Shown piece by piece: positions 9,498-17,507 of a DNA stretch of 37,720 bases. Under the pieces are notes generated by a model. It saw only the letters and a list, made by a program, of their open reading frames with translations. It had not been told where the DNA came from and did no database searches. How positions within the stretch are numbered: the stretch's first letter is position 1; every line of letters begins with the position of its first letter. Both the position numbers and the translations under genes were made by a program. This DNA is from a bacterium (lineage in GTDB: Bacteria > Campylobacterota > Campylobacteria > Campylobacterales > Sulfurimonadaceae), in the NCBI GenBank assembly GCA_018824305.1, contig JAHJGM010000028.1, positions 1 to 37,720 on the forward strand. Direction: 5' to 3'.

Positions 9498-10562
9498 TTG
9501 ATAATACTCGGATCAACCGGCTCCATCGGAGTCAACACGCTGGCGATCGCCAAGCGTTTTAATCTACATGTAGATGTTTTAGTCGCAGGAAAGAACATCG
9601 CCCTACTCAACGAACAGATAAATATCCATCATCCAAGAGCAGTAGTCGTCTCCGATCACGAAGATTGCAGGAATGTGCAGCACGACAATGTCTTATGCGG
9701 CGAAGAAGCGATACTTGAAGCCATAGAAAGTTCCCAGAGCCATTTAGTCGTCAATGCCCTTGTAGGTTTTTTGGGACTTCGTCCGACACTAAAGGCCATA
9801 GAATGCGGCAAGCGCGTAGCTTTGGCAAATAAAGAGAGCCTTGTTGCTGCGGGTGCCTTCATCGACACTTCGAAAATACAGCCCATCGACAGCGAACATT
9901 TTGGACTTTGGTATCTTTTACAGGAGAGACCGATCTCAAGTATGACCATCACGGCAAGCGGCGGAGCATTTCGTGATTGGGATCTGCGAGATCTTCCAAA
10001 TGCGACGTTAGAAGACACTCAAAAACATCCAAACTGGTCGATGGGGCAAAAGATCACCATAGACAGCGCGACGATGGTCAATAAGATGTTCGAGCTTCTA
10101 GAAGCCAGATGGCTTTTTGGAGAGGGCAAGTACGATGCTATCATCGAGACAAAATCGCTTATCCATGCTCTTGTGAACTTCAAAGACGGCTCGACGACCG
10201 CGCACATCGCAAATGCATCGATGCAGCTTCCTATCTCCTATGCGATCATGAACAGGGTCGATGAGCAGATACTCGAACCCGTCGATCTAGTCAAGGCAGG
10301 TTCTTTAGAGTTTAGAGCCATAGACCCAAAACGTTATCCTATCTGGCAGATAAAAGATGAACTTTTAAAGAATCCCAAAAGAGGCGTTGTCATCAATGCT
10401 GCAAATGAGGCTGCGATAGAGAGGTTTATTGCCAAAGAGATAGGTTTTATGGAGATATCAAAAAATATCCTTCAAGCCTATGAATATTTCACCGATGAAC
10501 CAAAAAGCGTAGAGGATGTATTTTTACTGGATAAAGAAGTAAGAAGATTTTGTAGGTCTTAA
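9498..10562 (+). CDS. dxr: 1-deoxy-D-xylulose 5-phosphate reductoisomerase
   Basis: Second step of the MEP isoprenoid pathway: NADPH-dependent conversion of DXP to MEP. The N-terminal NADPH site reads ILGSTGSIG; further motifs are LANKESLVAAG, the DSEHFGLW catalytic region with its acidic metal ligand, TASGGAF and the NAANEAAIERF stretch. Length 354 is slightly below the usual 390-400. The start is TTG at 9498, three bases after the cdsA stop; starting here gives the short N-terminus seen in Campylobacter. A 14-base palindrome, ATCTACATGTAGAT, lies within it at 9562-9575. Confidence 0.96.
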   Translation: MIILGSTGSIGVNTLAIAKRFNLHVDVLVAGKNIALLNEQINIHHPRAVVVSDHEDCRNVQHDNVLCGEEAILEAIESSQSHLVVNALVGFLGLRPTLKAIECGKRVALANKESLVAAGAFIDTSKIQPIDSEHFGLWYLLQERPISSMTITASGGAFRDWDLRDLPNATLEDTQKHPNWSMGQKITIDSATMVNKMFELLEARWLFGEGKYDAIIETKSLIHALVNFKDGSTTAHIANASMQLPISYAIMNRVDEQILEPVDLVKAGSLEFRAIDPKRYPIWQIKDELLKNPKRGVVINAANEAAIERFIAKEIGFMEISKNILQAYEYFTDEPKSVEDVFLLDKEVRRFCRS

Positions 10563-10563
10563 G

Positions 10564-11568
10564 ATGCCGAATAAAAGAGATTTTTTTAACTATGTTGTTG
10601 ACAAGATATCTTCATATAATAAGTTTGTAGTCATCCTGATCTCTACGCTTATCTCAACACTTCTCTCCATTCCATTGGTCTATATATTTGTACTTTTGTT
10701 TTCCGATACGTACACGCTTATTTACTTCTATCTCTCCGTTATTTTACCTTTATTGCTGACGCCTTTGATGGTATATTTTATTTTAATGCTCGTAAAAAAT
10801 CTGAAGTTTGTTAAAGAGCATTTAGAAAGCGAGATCCATAAAAACAAGAAAAAAGATATTATGCTTTTTGAACAGGCGCGTTTTGCTTTGATGGGGGAGA
10901 TGATGGCAAATATCTCTCATCAGTGGAAACAGCCCTTAAACACTATATCTTTAGCAGTCGTAGCGGCACGGACGTCAAATTATCAAGAGGATGAACTGGA
11001 CAGATATTTTGATATCATGGAAGACAGTACGAACTATCTTGCAACGACGGTGGATGATTTTCTCTCCTTTTTTGACAAAAGAACCTCTTTGGAACTTCGA
11101 GAACTTGACGAGTTGATAAGAGAGATAAAAAGTATCATCACAACGCATATTGATAATAAGAAAATAACACTTGATATAAAGATGGATGAAAGCATAAAAG
11201 GGGTCATGATAGTGTCTTCGATCACACAAGTCATCTTAAACCTTTTAAATAATGCAAGAGATGCTTTTGAAAATCTGCAACTAGAGAACAAAAAGATAAC
11301 CCTAAATCTCAAATCAAATGAGAAAGGCTTATATATAGAGTGTTTAGACAATGCAAACGGGATACAAGAGAAGATAAAACATAAGATCTTCGATCCATAC
11401 TTTACGACCAAACATAAGAAAAAAGGCACGGGCATAGGACTGTTTATGTCAAAAGAGATTATTCAAAAAGTGTTTGACGGCGATATATTTTTAAAATCAT
11501 CAAACAAGGAAGGGACAGATTTTCATATTTTTGTGCCTTATTCCAGTAATTGTATAAAAAGGTCTTAG
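10564..11568 (+). CDS. Sensor histidine kinase, orphan
   Basis: Membrane-anchored two-component kinase of 334 residues. Two helices (about 21-46 and 52-78) with almost no periplasmic loop, then the DHp helix with phospho-acceptor H119 in ANISHQWKQPLNT, and a HATPase domain with N box LNLLNNARDAF, G1 near DNANGIQ and G2 GTGIGLFMSKEII. The short linker means it senses membrane or cytoplasmic cues rather than a periplasmic ligand. No response regulator is adjacent. It starts two bases after dxr and ends two bases before the hydrolase, so it is carried in the cdsA-dxr-tsaD operon. Confidence 0.93.
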   Translation: MPNKRDFFNYVVDKISSYNKFVVILISTLISTLLSIPLVYIFVLLFSDTYTLIYFYLSVILPLLLTPLMVYFILMLVKNLKFVKEHLESEIHKNKKKDIMLFEQARFALMGEMMANISHQWKQPLNTISLAVVAARTSNYQEDELDRYFDIMEDSTNYLATTVDDFLSFFDKRTSLELRELDELIREIKSIITTHIDNKKITLDIKMDESIKGVMIVSSITQVILNLLNNARDAFENLQLENKKITLNLKSNEKGLYIECLDNANGIQEKIKHKIFDPYFTTKHKKKGTGIGLFMSKEIIQKVFDGDIFLKSSNKEGTDFHIFVPYSSNCIKRS

Positions 11569-11569
11569 T

Positions 11570-12109
11570 ATGATGAAAATTCTTATACTTCACGGCTGGG
11601 GAGGAAGTGATATCCCCCATTGGCAAAGTTACCTCGCAGGCGAACTTGCAAAAGATTACGGAACGGTCAGTTTTCCTCTTTTAACAGATAGGGATATGCC
11701 CAAAAAAGATGTATGGGTGCAGCAGGTCAAAGAGATACTTTCAGATTTTCAACCTGATATTGTAGTCTGTCACTCTTTGGCAAATATCCTTTGGTTTCAT
11801 CTGTGTCATGAGGCCGAGATCAAAAGTGTGCAAAAGCTTTTTTTGGTGGCACCTCCGAGTCTTACATGTAAGATACAGGAGTTAAGTACGTTTTTTCCCG
11901 TAGATGTTCCAAAAAATATCCATGCAAAAAACGTGACGCTTATCACTTCGACCAATGATCCTTATATGAAAGAGGATGAAGCGACCGCTTTGGCAAAGAG
12001 CCTCAATGTAACGCATATTGTTTTAAAAGAAGCGGGGCATATCAATGCCGATAGCGGTTTTGGCGAATGGGAAAGTATTGTAAAATTGGTAAAAGGTTTT
12101 AAGAAATGA
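11570..12109 (+). CDS. RBBP9/YdeN-family serine hydrolase
   Basis: A small alpha/beta hydrolase of 179 residues. The N-terminal strand leads to [12 protein letters not shown], characteristic of the RBBP9/YdeN family. The nucleophile is S69 in VVCHSLA, the acid is probably the aspartate in TSTNDPY and the base is the histidine in [14 protein letters not shown]. Substrate unknown. Translation may begin at 11570 or 11573 (MMK). The stop overlaps the tsaD start as ATGA (12106-12109). The residues LTCK are encoded by an exact palindrome copy at 11862-11871. Confidence 0.88.
   Translation: MMKILILHGWGGSDIPHWQSYLAGELAKDYGTVSFPLLTDRDMPKKDVWVQQVKEILSDFQPDIVVCHSLANILWFHLCHEAEIKSVQKLFLVAPPSLTCKIQELSTFFPVDVPKNIHAKNVTLITSTNDPYMKEDEATALAKSLNVTHIVLKEAGHINADSGFGEWESIVKLVKGFKK
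11862..11871. repeat. Exact copy of dispersed palindrome, inside hydrolase gene
   Basis: The twelve-base form CTTACATGTAAG at 11861-11872 is read in frame as LTCK between the family's conserved acid and nucleophile regions. Confidence 0.9.
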
Positions 12110-13083
12110 TATTAAGTATAGAAAGTTCATGTGACGACAGCGCGATAGCGATTACTGAGACAGCTACATGTAAGCTTGTCTTTCACAAAAAGATATCTCA
12201 AGAGCTGGAACATTCCATTTACGGAGGTGTTGTTCCCGAACTTGCGTCTCGTCTTCATGCCGAAGCACTCCCGCGCATACTGGAGCTTTGCAGACCGTAT
12301 TTTAATGAACTTAAAGCAGTCGCCGTTACCACGACACCGGGACTAGCGGTGACACTCATCGAGGGAGTCACGATGGCAAAGGCGATCAGCATCGCTCTAA
12401 ACATCCCTATCATCTCAGTGAACCACTTAAAAGGACATATCTACTCTCTTTTTATTGAGAAAGAGACCGATTTTCCTCTTACCGTTTTACTTGTATCTGG
12501 TGGTCATACGCAAGTCATCGAAGCAAAGAGTTTTGAGGATATGAAAGTGGTCGCGACAACAACGGATGACAGTTTTGGCGAGAGTTTTGACAAAGTGGCA
12601 AAGATGATGGATCTTGGTTATCCCGGCGGGCCAGAGATAGAGAAGCTGGCAAAGAACGGAGATAGAAAAAGATACCCTTTTACTGTTCCGCTTCATCAGT
12701 CACCGCTTATCGCTTTTAGCTATTCAGGATTAAAAAACGCTGTCAGACTTGCTGTATTAGACGCACAAAAAGAGGATTATAAAGATATCGCGGCTTCGTT
12801 TGAACATATAGCCACAGCCCATCTTATCCAGAAACTAAAAAAATATTTTAAAGCAAATCCTCCAAAAAAGTTTGCTATAGTCGGAGGTGCAAGTGCAAAC
12901 CTCTATCTGCGTTCTCAGATAGAAAAGCTTATAGCCCCTTATGGTGCTCCGCTTTTGCTCTCAGAGCTGAAATACTGTTCGGATAATGCGGCGATGATAG
13001 GACGAGTGGCGGTAGATATGTATGAGAGGGGATTATTCACCTCACACAATGAGTTACATGTAAGCTCAAGAAGTGAACTTTAG
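12106..13083 (+). CDS. tsaD: tRNA N6-adenosine threonylcarbamoyltransferase
   Basis: Transfers threonylcarbamoyl from TC-AMP to A37 of ANN-decoding tRNAs, with TsaB and TsaE. The N-terminus [16 protein letters not shown] is diagnostic. Metal ligands H107 and H111 sit in NHLKGH, and [32 protein letters not shown] and the late [10 protein letters not shown] stretch with the third ligand region are all present. Length 325 is slightly short of 335-340. The last codons (ELHVSS) carry an exact palindrome copy at 13054-13063. ATGA overlap with the hydrolase gene. Confidence 0.97.
   Translation: MILSIESSCDDSAIAITETATCKLVFHKKISQELEHSIYGGVVPELASRLHAEALPRILELCRPYFNELKAVAVTTTPGLAVTLIEGVTMAKAISIALNIPIISVNHLKGHIYSLFIEKETDFPLTVLLVSGGHTQVIEAKSFEDMKVVATTTDDSFGESFDKVAKMMDLGYPGGPEIEKLAKNGDRKRYPFTVPLHQSPLIAFSYSGLKNAVRLAVLDAQKEDYKDIAASFEHIATAHLIQKLKKYFKANPPKKFAIVGGASANLYLRSQIEKLIAPYGAPLLLSELKYCSDNAAMIGRVAVDMYERGLFTSHNELHVSSRSEL
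13054..13063. repeat. Exact copy of dispersed palindrome, 3' end of tsaD
   Basis: TTACATGTAA read in frame as LHV, eight codons before the tsaD stop, in a part of the protein that is variable in the family. Confidence 0.9.
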
Positions 13084-13201
13084 TCTTAAGAATAGCTTAT
13101 GCACTTATACTCATTCGCTAATTAAGACAAAAATTATCCGATTTAAGTAAACTTTTGACATCAATCACTAGAATATTGAAGAGAAGTAGGTTTTCTTTTG
13201 A

Positions 13202-13207
13202 TAAAAT
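13202..13207 (+). promoter_or_regulatory. Possible -10 box for thiol peroxidase
   Basis: TAAAAT within GATAAAATAAG. Transcription from about 13214 would give a leader of roughly 97 bases, matching the structured stretch described next. Confidence 0.45.
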
Positions 13208-13213
13208 AAGCCA

Positions 13214-13300
13214 TAAGTGGCGTGGGCTTCCTGCCGAAGGAAACCTAGTGTTAACGTAGCTAACGGAATGAGTTTCGATAGCGTAAAATCAATCAAAATA
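13214..13300 (+). promoter_or_regulatory. Candidate structured leader of tpx
   Basis: This stretch is less AT-rich than the intergenic DNA around it. It holds a hairpin TTCCT-GCCGA-AGGAA inside GGC...ACC (about 13228-13248) and a second possible stem, GTTA with TAAC, around 13250-13264, followed by AAGGAG before the tpx ATG. It matches no riboswitch consensus that I can recall (not c-di-GMP, fluoride, TPP or cobalamin) and lacks the SRP RNA core. It could be a leader element or only a stable 5' end. Confidence 0.35.
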
Positions 13301-13310
13301 AGGAGCCAAA

Positions 13311-13814
13311 ATGGCAACGACAATGTTAAAAGGTAACACAGTTAATTTAGCTGGTAATGAAGTAAAAGTCGGTGATAAAGCACCTGAAATTACAGTAGTA
13401 AACTCTGCAGGTCTTGCAGATAAAGTTGTTGGCGGTGCTCAAGGCAAAAAACAACTGATCGTTGTTGTTCCTTCACTAGATACTGCGGTATGTGCTACTG
13501 AAACTCGTAACTTCAATGCAAAAGCTGCTGGTCTTAGCGATGTTGATGTAACTATCGTATCTATGGACTTACCATTTGCTGCTGGACGTTTTTGTTCAAC
13601 TGAAGGTATTGAAAACCTAGTTGTTGCATCAGACTTCAGAAACAAAGCATTCGCTAACGCTTACGGTGTTCTTATAGCTGATGGTGCATTAGCCGGTGTT
13701 ACTTGTCGTGCTATATTTGCAGTTGATGCTAATGGTATCGTGACTTACAAAGAGATCGTTCCTGAGATCACTGAAGAGCCAAACTACGATGCAGCTCTTG
13801 CAGCAGTAAAATAA
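13311..13814 (+). CDS. tpx: Thiol peroxidase (atypical 2-Cys peroxiredoxin)
   Basis: Reduces peroxides using thioredoxin. The peroxidatic cysteine is C61 in PSLDTAVCATETRNFN and the resolving cysteine C95 in GRFCSTEGIENL, the same numbering as E. coli Tpx. Length 167 is standard. AAGGAG precedes the ATG. Codon choice is noticeably different from the genes around it, favouring GCT, GTT and GTA, as expected for a strongly expressed gene. Monocistronic: own promoter, leader and terminator. Confidence 0.97.
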   Translation: MATTMLKGNTVNLAGNEVKVGDKAPEITVVNSAGLADKVVGGAQGKKQLIVVVPSLDTAVCATETRNFNAKAAGLSDVDVTIVSMDLPFAAGRFCSTEGIENLVVASDFRNKAFANAYGVLIADGALAGVTCRAIFAVDANGIVTYKEIVPEITEEPNYDAALAAVK

Positions 13815-13849
13815 TTCATTTTCCTCCCCAAAAACCAACTCCTCCTTGT

Positions 13850-13879
13850 GCTTAGAGCCTTGGCTCTAAGCTTTTTTTT
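13850..13879 (+). terminator. Rho-independent terminator of tpx
   Basis: GCTTAGAGCC and GGCTCTAAGC form a nine- to ten-pair stem with a very small loop, followed by eight T. A textbook intrinsic terminator 35 bases after the tpx stop. Confidence 0.93.
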
Positions 13880-13928
13880 AATAATACTTCGATACACTTG
13901 AACACATAAATTTAATTAAGGCTCCGTT

Positions 13929-14672
13929 ATGAAAAAAATGATATCTATTCTAGCTTTTGGTGCAGTTGTCGCATCTACATCTTACGCGGATATAGCAAGA
14001 GTTGAGATGGGTGCGGGTGCATGGATGCAGACACCAAGCGGGAGTGCATCATATAATGGAACTCCTACGGGTAATGACACATTGGATAAGACTCAAAAAA
14101 CATCAGCGTATGTATGGGCTCTTGTGAAACACCCTGTTCCAGTGATCCCAAACCTTCGTTTAGAGTACTCTTCGGTAGAAGCAACGGGTAATCCTACTGC
14201 GTCATGGGGAAGCTATACATTCAGTAGTGCTGCATCAAGTAAACTAGAAATAAGTCAATACGATATCGTTCCTTATTACAATATCTTAGATAATACATTT
14301 TGGATAACATTGGATGTAGGACTTGACGTCAAAGTCATCAATGCAAAATATACTGCGACTGAAGCATCGGTCGGAACATATGAGAACAAAGCGAATTTTG
14401 CTATTCCGATGGGTTATGTAAGAGGAAGAGTCGAGATCCCCGATACAAACATCGGTATAGAAGCAGATGCAAAATATATCTCATACGAGAGTTCGGTATT
14501 TTCTGATGTAAGAGCAAAGGTCGATTATACATTTGATATTTTTCCAATCGTTCAACCGGCAATAGAAGTCGGTTACAGACAAGAAGTCATCAAGATCAAT
14601 GTAAGTTCGGCTGATGTTCAAACAGACATAACATTCTCCGGAGTCTACGCAGGTGTTATGCTTAGATTTTAA
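13929..14672 (+). CDS. TIGR04219-like outer membrane beta-barrel protein
   Basis: A 247-residue outer membrane protein with signal peptide MKKMISILAFGAVVASTSYA. The mature protein begins IARVEMGAGAWMQTPSG and shows alternating beta strands, ending in AGVMLRF with a C-terminal phenylalanine, the barrel-assembly signature. I recall this N-terminal pattern from the TIGR04219 family, of unknown function. A deacetylase follows after eight bases, so both may serve the cell envelope. Confidence 0.82.
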   Translation: MKKMISILAFGAVVASTSYADIARVEMGAGAWMQTPSGSASYNGTPTGNDTLDKTQKTSAYVWALVKHPVPVIPNLRLEYSSVEATGNPTASWGSYTFSSAASSKLEISQYDIVPYYNILDNTFWITLDVGLDVKVINAKYTATEASVGTYENKANFAIPMGYVRGRVEIPDTNIGIEADAKYISYESSVFSDVRAKVDYTFDIFPIVQPAIEVGYRQEVIKINVSSADVQTDITFSGVYAGVMLRF

Positions 14673-14680
14673 TATTCACG

Positions 14681-15361
14681 TTGAAGATTAAACTGCAAAA
14701 CTTTTTATTTTTTTTGAGTGCCGTGTTTTTATGCACGACGCTCAATGCTGATGTCATTACCTTTTTTGACTCACACGACGAAAAAAAAGTCGCTTTGACT
14801 TTTGATGCCTGTGAGACGAAAACCCCTTCTCATTTTGATCCTGTTATCTTGGATTATCTTATTCAAAATAAAGTTCCAGCAACTTTTTTTGTCAGTGCAA
14901 AATTTGCGATCAGAAATCCTGAACGTCTTTCGGAGGTGTCTTCATATCCCTTTATCGAGATAGAAAACCATTCTTACCATCATTATACACACATGGAATC
15001 ATTATCAAAAGAGAGAGTGATCGATGAGATACAATCAACGCAGGATATCATAGAAAAAATCACTAAAATAAAAACAAAATATTTTCGTTTTCCCGCTGGA
15101 AATTATGATAAAAAGACTCTTGATACCGTTGAGGGGATGGGATATAAAGTAGTGCATTGGAGTTTTGCCAGCGGTGACCCCGATAAGAGTATATCAGCAG
15201 AATCTATTATCAAATGGGTATCATCTGCCACAAAGCCGGGTTCCATACTGATCTTTCATATCAACGGCCGCGGATACACGACACCAAAGACACTGCCTGT
15301 CATCGTAGAAAAACTAAAAGAACGGGGATTTCGGTTTGTAAGACTGGATGATGTATTGTAA
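14681..15361 (+). CDS. Secreted polysaccharide deacetylase
   Basis: NodB-homology deacetylase of 226 residues, likely acting on an N-acetylated glycan in the periplasm. A signal segment (about residues 1-23) precedes ALTFDACE, where the usual TFDD is TFDA followed by CE; the second motif is NHSYHHYTH with metal-binding histidines; FRFPAGNYD and ILIFHINGRG supply later motifs. The start is TTG at 14681. The second aspartate of the canonical motif is replaced by alanine-cysteine, as in a known subset. Ends 35 bases before convergent murB. Confidence 0.88.
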   Translation: MKIKLQNFLFFLSAVFLCTTLNADVITFFDSHDEKKVALTFDACETKTPSHFDPVILDYLIQNKVPATFFVSAKFAIRNPERLSEVSSYPFIEIENHSYHHYTHMESLSKERVIDEIQSTQDIIEKITKIKTKYFRFPAGNYDKKTLDTVEGMGYKVVHWSFASGDPDKSISAESIIKWVSSATKPGSILIFHINGRGYTTPKTLPVIVEKLKERGFRFVRLDDVL

Positions 15362-15396
15362 TTAGAGGTTTTCATCCCTTATACCCAGAGGGCACT

Positions 15397-15406
15397 TTAC
15401 ATGTAA
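15397..15406. repeat. Exact copy of dispersed palindrome at murB stop
   Basis: The motif supplies the last codons of murB (TAC ATG TAA read on the minus strand), ending in Y-M-stop. A motif copy thus also fixes a translation end. Confidence 0.9.
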
Positions 15407-16185
15407 GCTTTATCGACGATGATGATCTCGCGTTCTAGTTCTATGCCAAACTCATTTTTTACTTTCTCTTCGACTAGGTGTATCAACTCTATGGCATCTT
15501 CAAACCTGCCGTTACCGTGGTTGACTAAAAAGTTCGCATGTACAGTGCTAAACTCCATATCTCCGATGCGTTTGCCTTTTAAGCCTGCTGCTTCGATGAG
15601 GCGTCCTGCGTAATCTCCCTCAGGATTTTTAAAACAGCTCCCCGCACTTGATTCTTTAGGCTGGTTTGAACGCATATTTTTAAAAAGTTCCATTTTTTCA
15701 TCACAAAAACCGGTGATGATCTCAAATCTTCCTTCGAAGATAACATCTTTTATATCGGTATGTCTATACCCGTGATCGATCTTGTTCTTTTTGATCTCAC
15801 CCTCTTTTGTCATGATGGAATCAAGATGATTAAAGATCTCAAACTCTTTGAGACCTGCATTCATTTTGAGCATTCCGCCTAATGTCCCGGGAAGACGGGA
15901 GACGAACTCAAAGTTTGCTATGTCGTTCTTTTTACAAAATGAGACTATCTTTCCGCTAGGCGTCGCTGCACCTATCTTTAAAAGGGCGTCTTCTATTGTT
16001 ATATAGTCATATTTTTTACTCAGCATCATAAGAGGGGGAGGGTTTGTTCCGATAAGCACATTATTTGAGGCACCCAAAAGATAATGCCCTTTGGGATAGT
16101 CAAAATCATCTATCATAACAACATCGATCTCTTGACCGATCTTTATGGAGCTGAACTGTTTGAAGTTGATCTTCTTTATCATCAT
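15397..16185 (-). CDS. murB: UDP-N-acetylenolpyruvoylglucosamine reductase
   Basis: Second step of UDP-MurNAc synthesis; FAD- and NADPH-dependent reduction of the enolpyruvyl group. FAD motifs are GASNNVLI (about 38-45) and RLPGTLGGMLKMNAG (97-111). The proton-donating serine is S183 in SAGSCFKNP and a late glutamate lies in the ELEREIIIVD end. Length 262 resembles Campylobacter MurB rather than the 340-residue E. coli type. Its ATG directly abuts the fliQ stop. The stop codon lies in a palindrome copy. Confidence 0.94.
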   Translation of the reverse strand: MMIKKINFKQFSSIKIGQEIDVVMIDDFDYPKGHYLLGASNNVLIGTNPPPLMMLSKKYDYITIEDALLKIGAATPSGKIVSFCKKNDIANFEFVSRLPGTLGGMLKMNAGLKEFEIFNHLDSIMTKEGEIKKNKIDHGYRHTDIKDVIFEGRFEIITGFCDEKMELFKNMRSNQPKESSAGSCFKNPEGDYAGRLIEAAGLKGKRIGDMEFSTVHANFLVNHGNGRFEDAIELIHLVEEKVKNEFGIELEREIIIVDKAYM

Positions 16186-16452
16186 CTAGTGAACAAATGT
16201 AGGTATCATATTGAAAACCTCTATGGAAAAATCGCTTATCGTGTTCATCATCCAAGGCATAGTAAGGATGATGACGATGACGACGCCGATGATCTTTGGA
16301 ATAAAACTCAGTGTCATCTCATTGATCTGTGTGGTTGCTTGAAAGATACTGACTCCAAGACCAAGCAACATCCCGACTAAAAGACCGGGCAAAGAAAGCA
16401 TAAGAGCAATTTTAAAGGTTTGGACACCAAGAGCAATGAGTTGTGAATCCAT
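16186..16452 (-). CDS. fliQ: Flagellar export apparatus protein FliQ
   Basis: An 88-residue membrane protein of the flagellar type III secretion core, with two helices (about 16-40 and 52-74). LSLPGLLVGMLLGLGVSIFQ then TQINEMTLSFIPKI are hallmark FliQ sequences. Positioned between mqnD (one-base overlap) and murB, so a flagellar gene is embedded in a housekeeping operon, as is common in Campylobacterota, where flagellar genes are scattered. Confidence 0.96.
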   Translation of the reverse strand: MDSQLIALGVQTFKIALMLSLPGLLVGMLLGLGVSIFQATTQINEMTLSFIPKIIGVVIVIILTMPWMMNTISDFSIEVFNMIPTFVH

Positions 16453-17327
16453 TAAGAGTTTCTCAAACTTTCATATTGTGTAGGGATCAAATAATCCTCT
16501 ATTTTTACAGGTACATCATAAAACCCGTGTTTAAAACCAAGCTCATAAAGCTTGTTGATCGCTTTAAATTGTAACTTGCTGAGGCTTATAGAATCATCAT
16601 TTGCATAGAGTTCCAGATACCTATCTAGAGTCGGTGCATCAACACGGACTAAGTCGCGCTCTATGAGCATTTTTGAGAGTCTGTCTTTATGCTCTCTTGC
16701 TACATAAACAGCCTTGGTCAATGTCTTTTCATACTCTATTGCCTTATTTAAAGGCAAAGAACGGCGTATAGCCATACCGCCAAGGGGAAGCGGCAGCCCT
16801 TCACCTGCCAGCTCTTGCCATACATCCCAGATCTCACGCTCGACCTCAAGCTCATTTGCATAGGTGAGGATGCTTTCATGTATCAGTACCCCGGCATCGA
16901 CTTTGCCGCTTTTGACCGCATCTTCTATCTCTAAGAAGTTCATATATGTTATGCGAGCATCGGGATAAGCTATGCGAAACAGCATGGCATTAGTGGTGTA
17001 TTTTCCGCTAAGGGCGACTTTGAAGTTACGCTTTAGTTTCGTACCTTTTAGTTTTATAAGTTTAGGTCCGTATCCTTCACCAAAACTTACTGCCGTACGC
17101 AGTGGGGCATATTCCTCTCTTACATGTGGGTAAAGTGCAAAACTGATCGCCGCAATGTCGTATGTACCCTTTAAAGTCTCTTCGTTTAATGTTTCTATAT
17201 CAAGTGCAATATTGTCAAAACTCACATCTTTCATATCGACCCAGCCAAACTTAATTGCATAGTACATAAAGATGTCGTCCGCGTCTGGCGAGTGGGCAAT
17301 TAGCATTTTTTTCAAAGTTAAATCCAT
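16452..17327 (-). CDS. mqnD: 1,4-dihydroxy-6-naphthoate synthase (futalosine pathway)
   Basis: Fourth step of the futalosine route to menaquinone, turning cyclic dehypoxanthine futalosine into dihydroxynaphthoate. The protein has the periplasmic-binding-protein-like fold typical of MqnD: AHSPDADDIFMYYAI near the start, ALYPHV, VDAGVLIHESILTY and GLPLPLGGMAIRR. Length 291. Translation may instead begin at the methionine at residue 8. It is first in the mqnD-fliQ-murB operon, divergent from recA. mqnA is encoded 8 kb away. Confidence 0.88.
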   Translation of the reverse strand: MDLTLKKMLIAHSPDADDIFMYYAIKFGWVDMKDVSFDNIALDIETLNEETLKGTYDIAAISFALYPHVREEYAPLRTAVSFGEGYGPKLIKLKGTKLKRNFKVALSGKYTTNAMLFRIAYPDARITYMNFLEIEDAVKSGKVDAGVLIHESILTYANELEVEREIWDVWQELAGEGLPLPLGGMAIRRSLPLNKAIEYEKTLTKAVYVAREHKDRLSKMLIERDLVRVDAPTLDRYLELYANDDSISLSKLQFKAINKLYELGFKHGFYDVPVKIEDYLIPTQYESLRNS

Positions 17328-17425
17328 TCAGTAATAAATCAATTTAATTTTAACCAAATAACGCTAAAATTGCACATTATTTTATAGGTAATGCAAACAT
17401 ATAAAATAAAATATGACAAAATGCA

Positions 17426-17461
17426 ATATTTTTAAAAATATATTTCATAATGAAATATGAT
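17426..17461. promoter_or_regulatory. Palindromes and -10 box upstream of recA
   Basis: A 16-base palindrome ATATTTTTAAAAATAT (17426-17441) runs into a 19-base inverted repeat, ATATTTCAT-A-ATGAAATAT (17440-17458), whose right end overlaps TATGAT (17456-17461), a likely -10. Some of this symmetry follows from AT-richness, but the second repeat contains C and G at matching places. Confidence 0.45.
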
Positions 17462-17507
17462 TAGTCTAATAAATTTCCGGGCAAGTCCCGACTAAGTGAG
17501 CAAGAAC

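Noticed and set aside
13214-13310. SRP RNA, tmRNA or a known riboswitch in the tpx leader
   Set aside because: The SRP core and the consensus elements I know for other families are absent, so I kept it as an unclassified leader.
16084-16380. 98-codon plus-strand frame rich in aspartate and histidine
   Set aside because: It is the complement of fliQ and the start of murB, both clear genes.
17478-17490. CGGG/CCCG hairpin as a terminator
   Set aside because: Only four pairs, no T tract, and it lies just upstream of recA.
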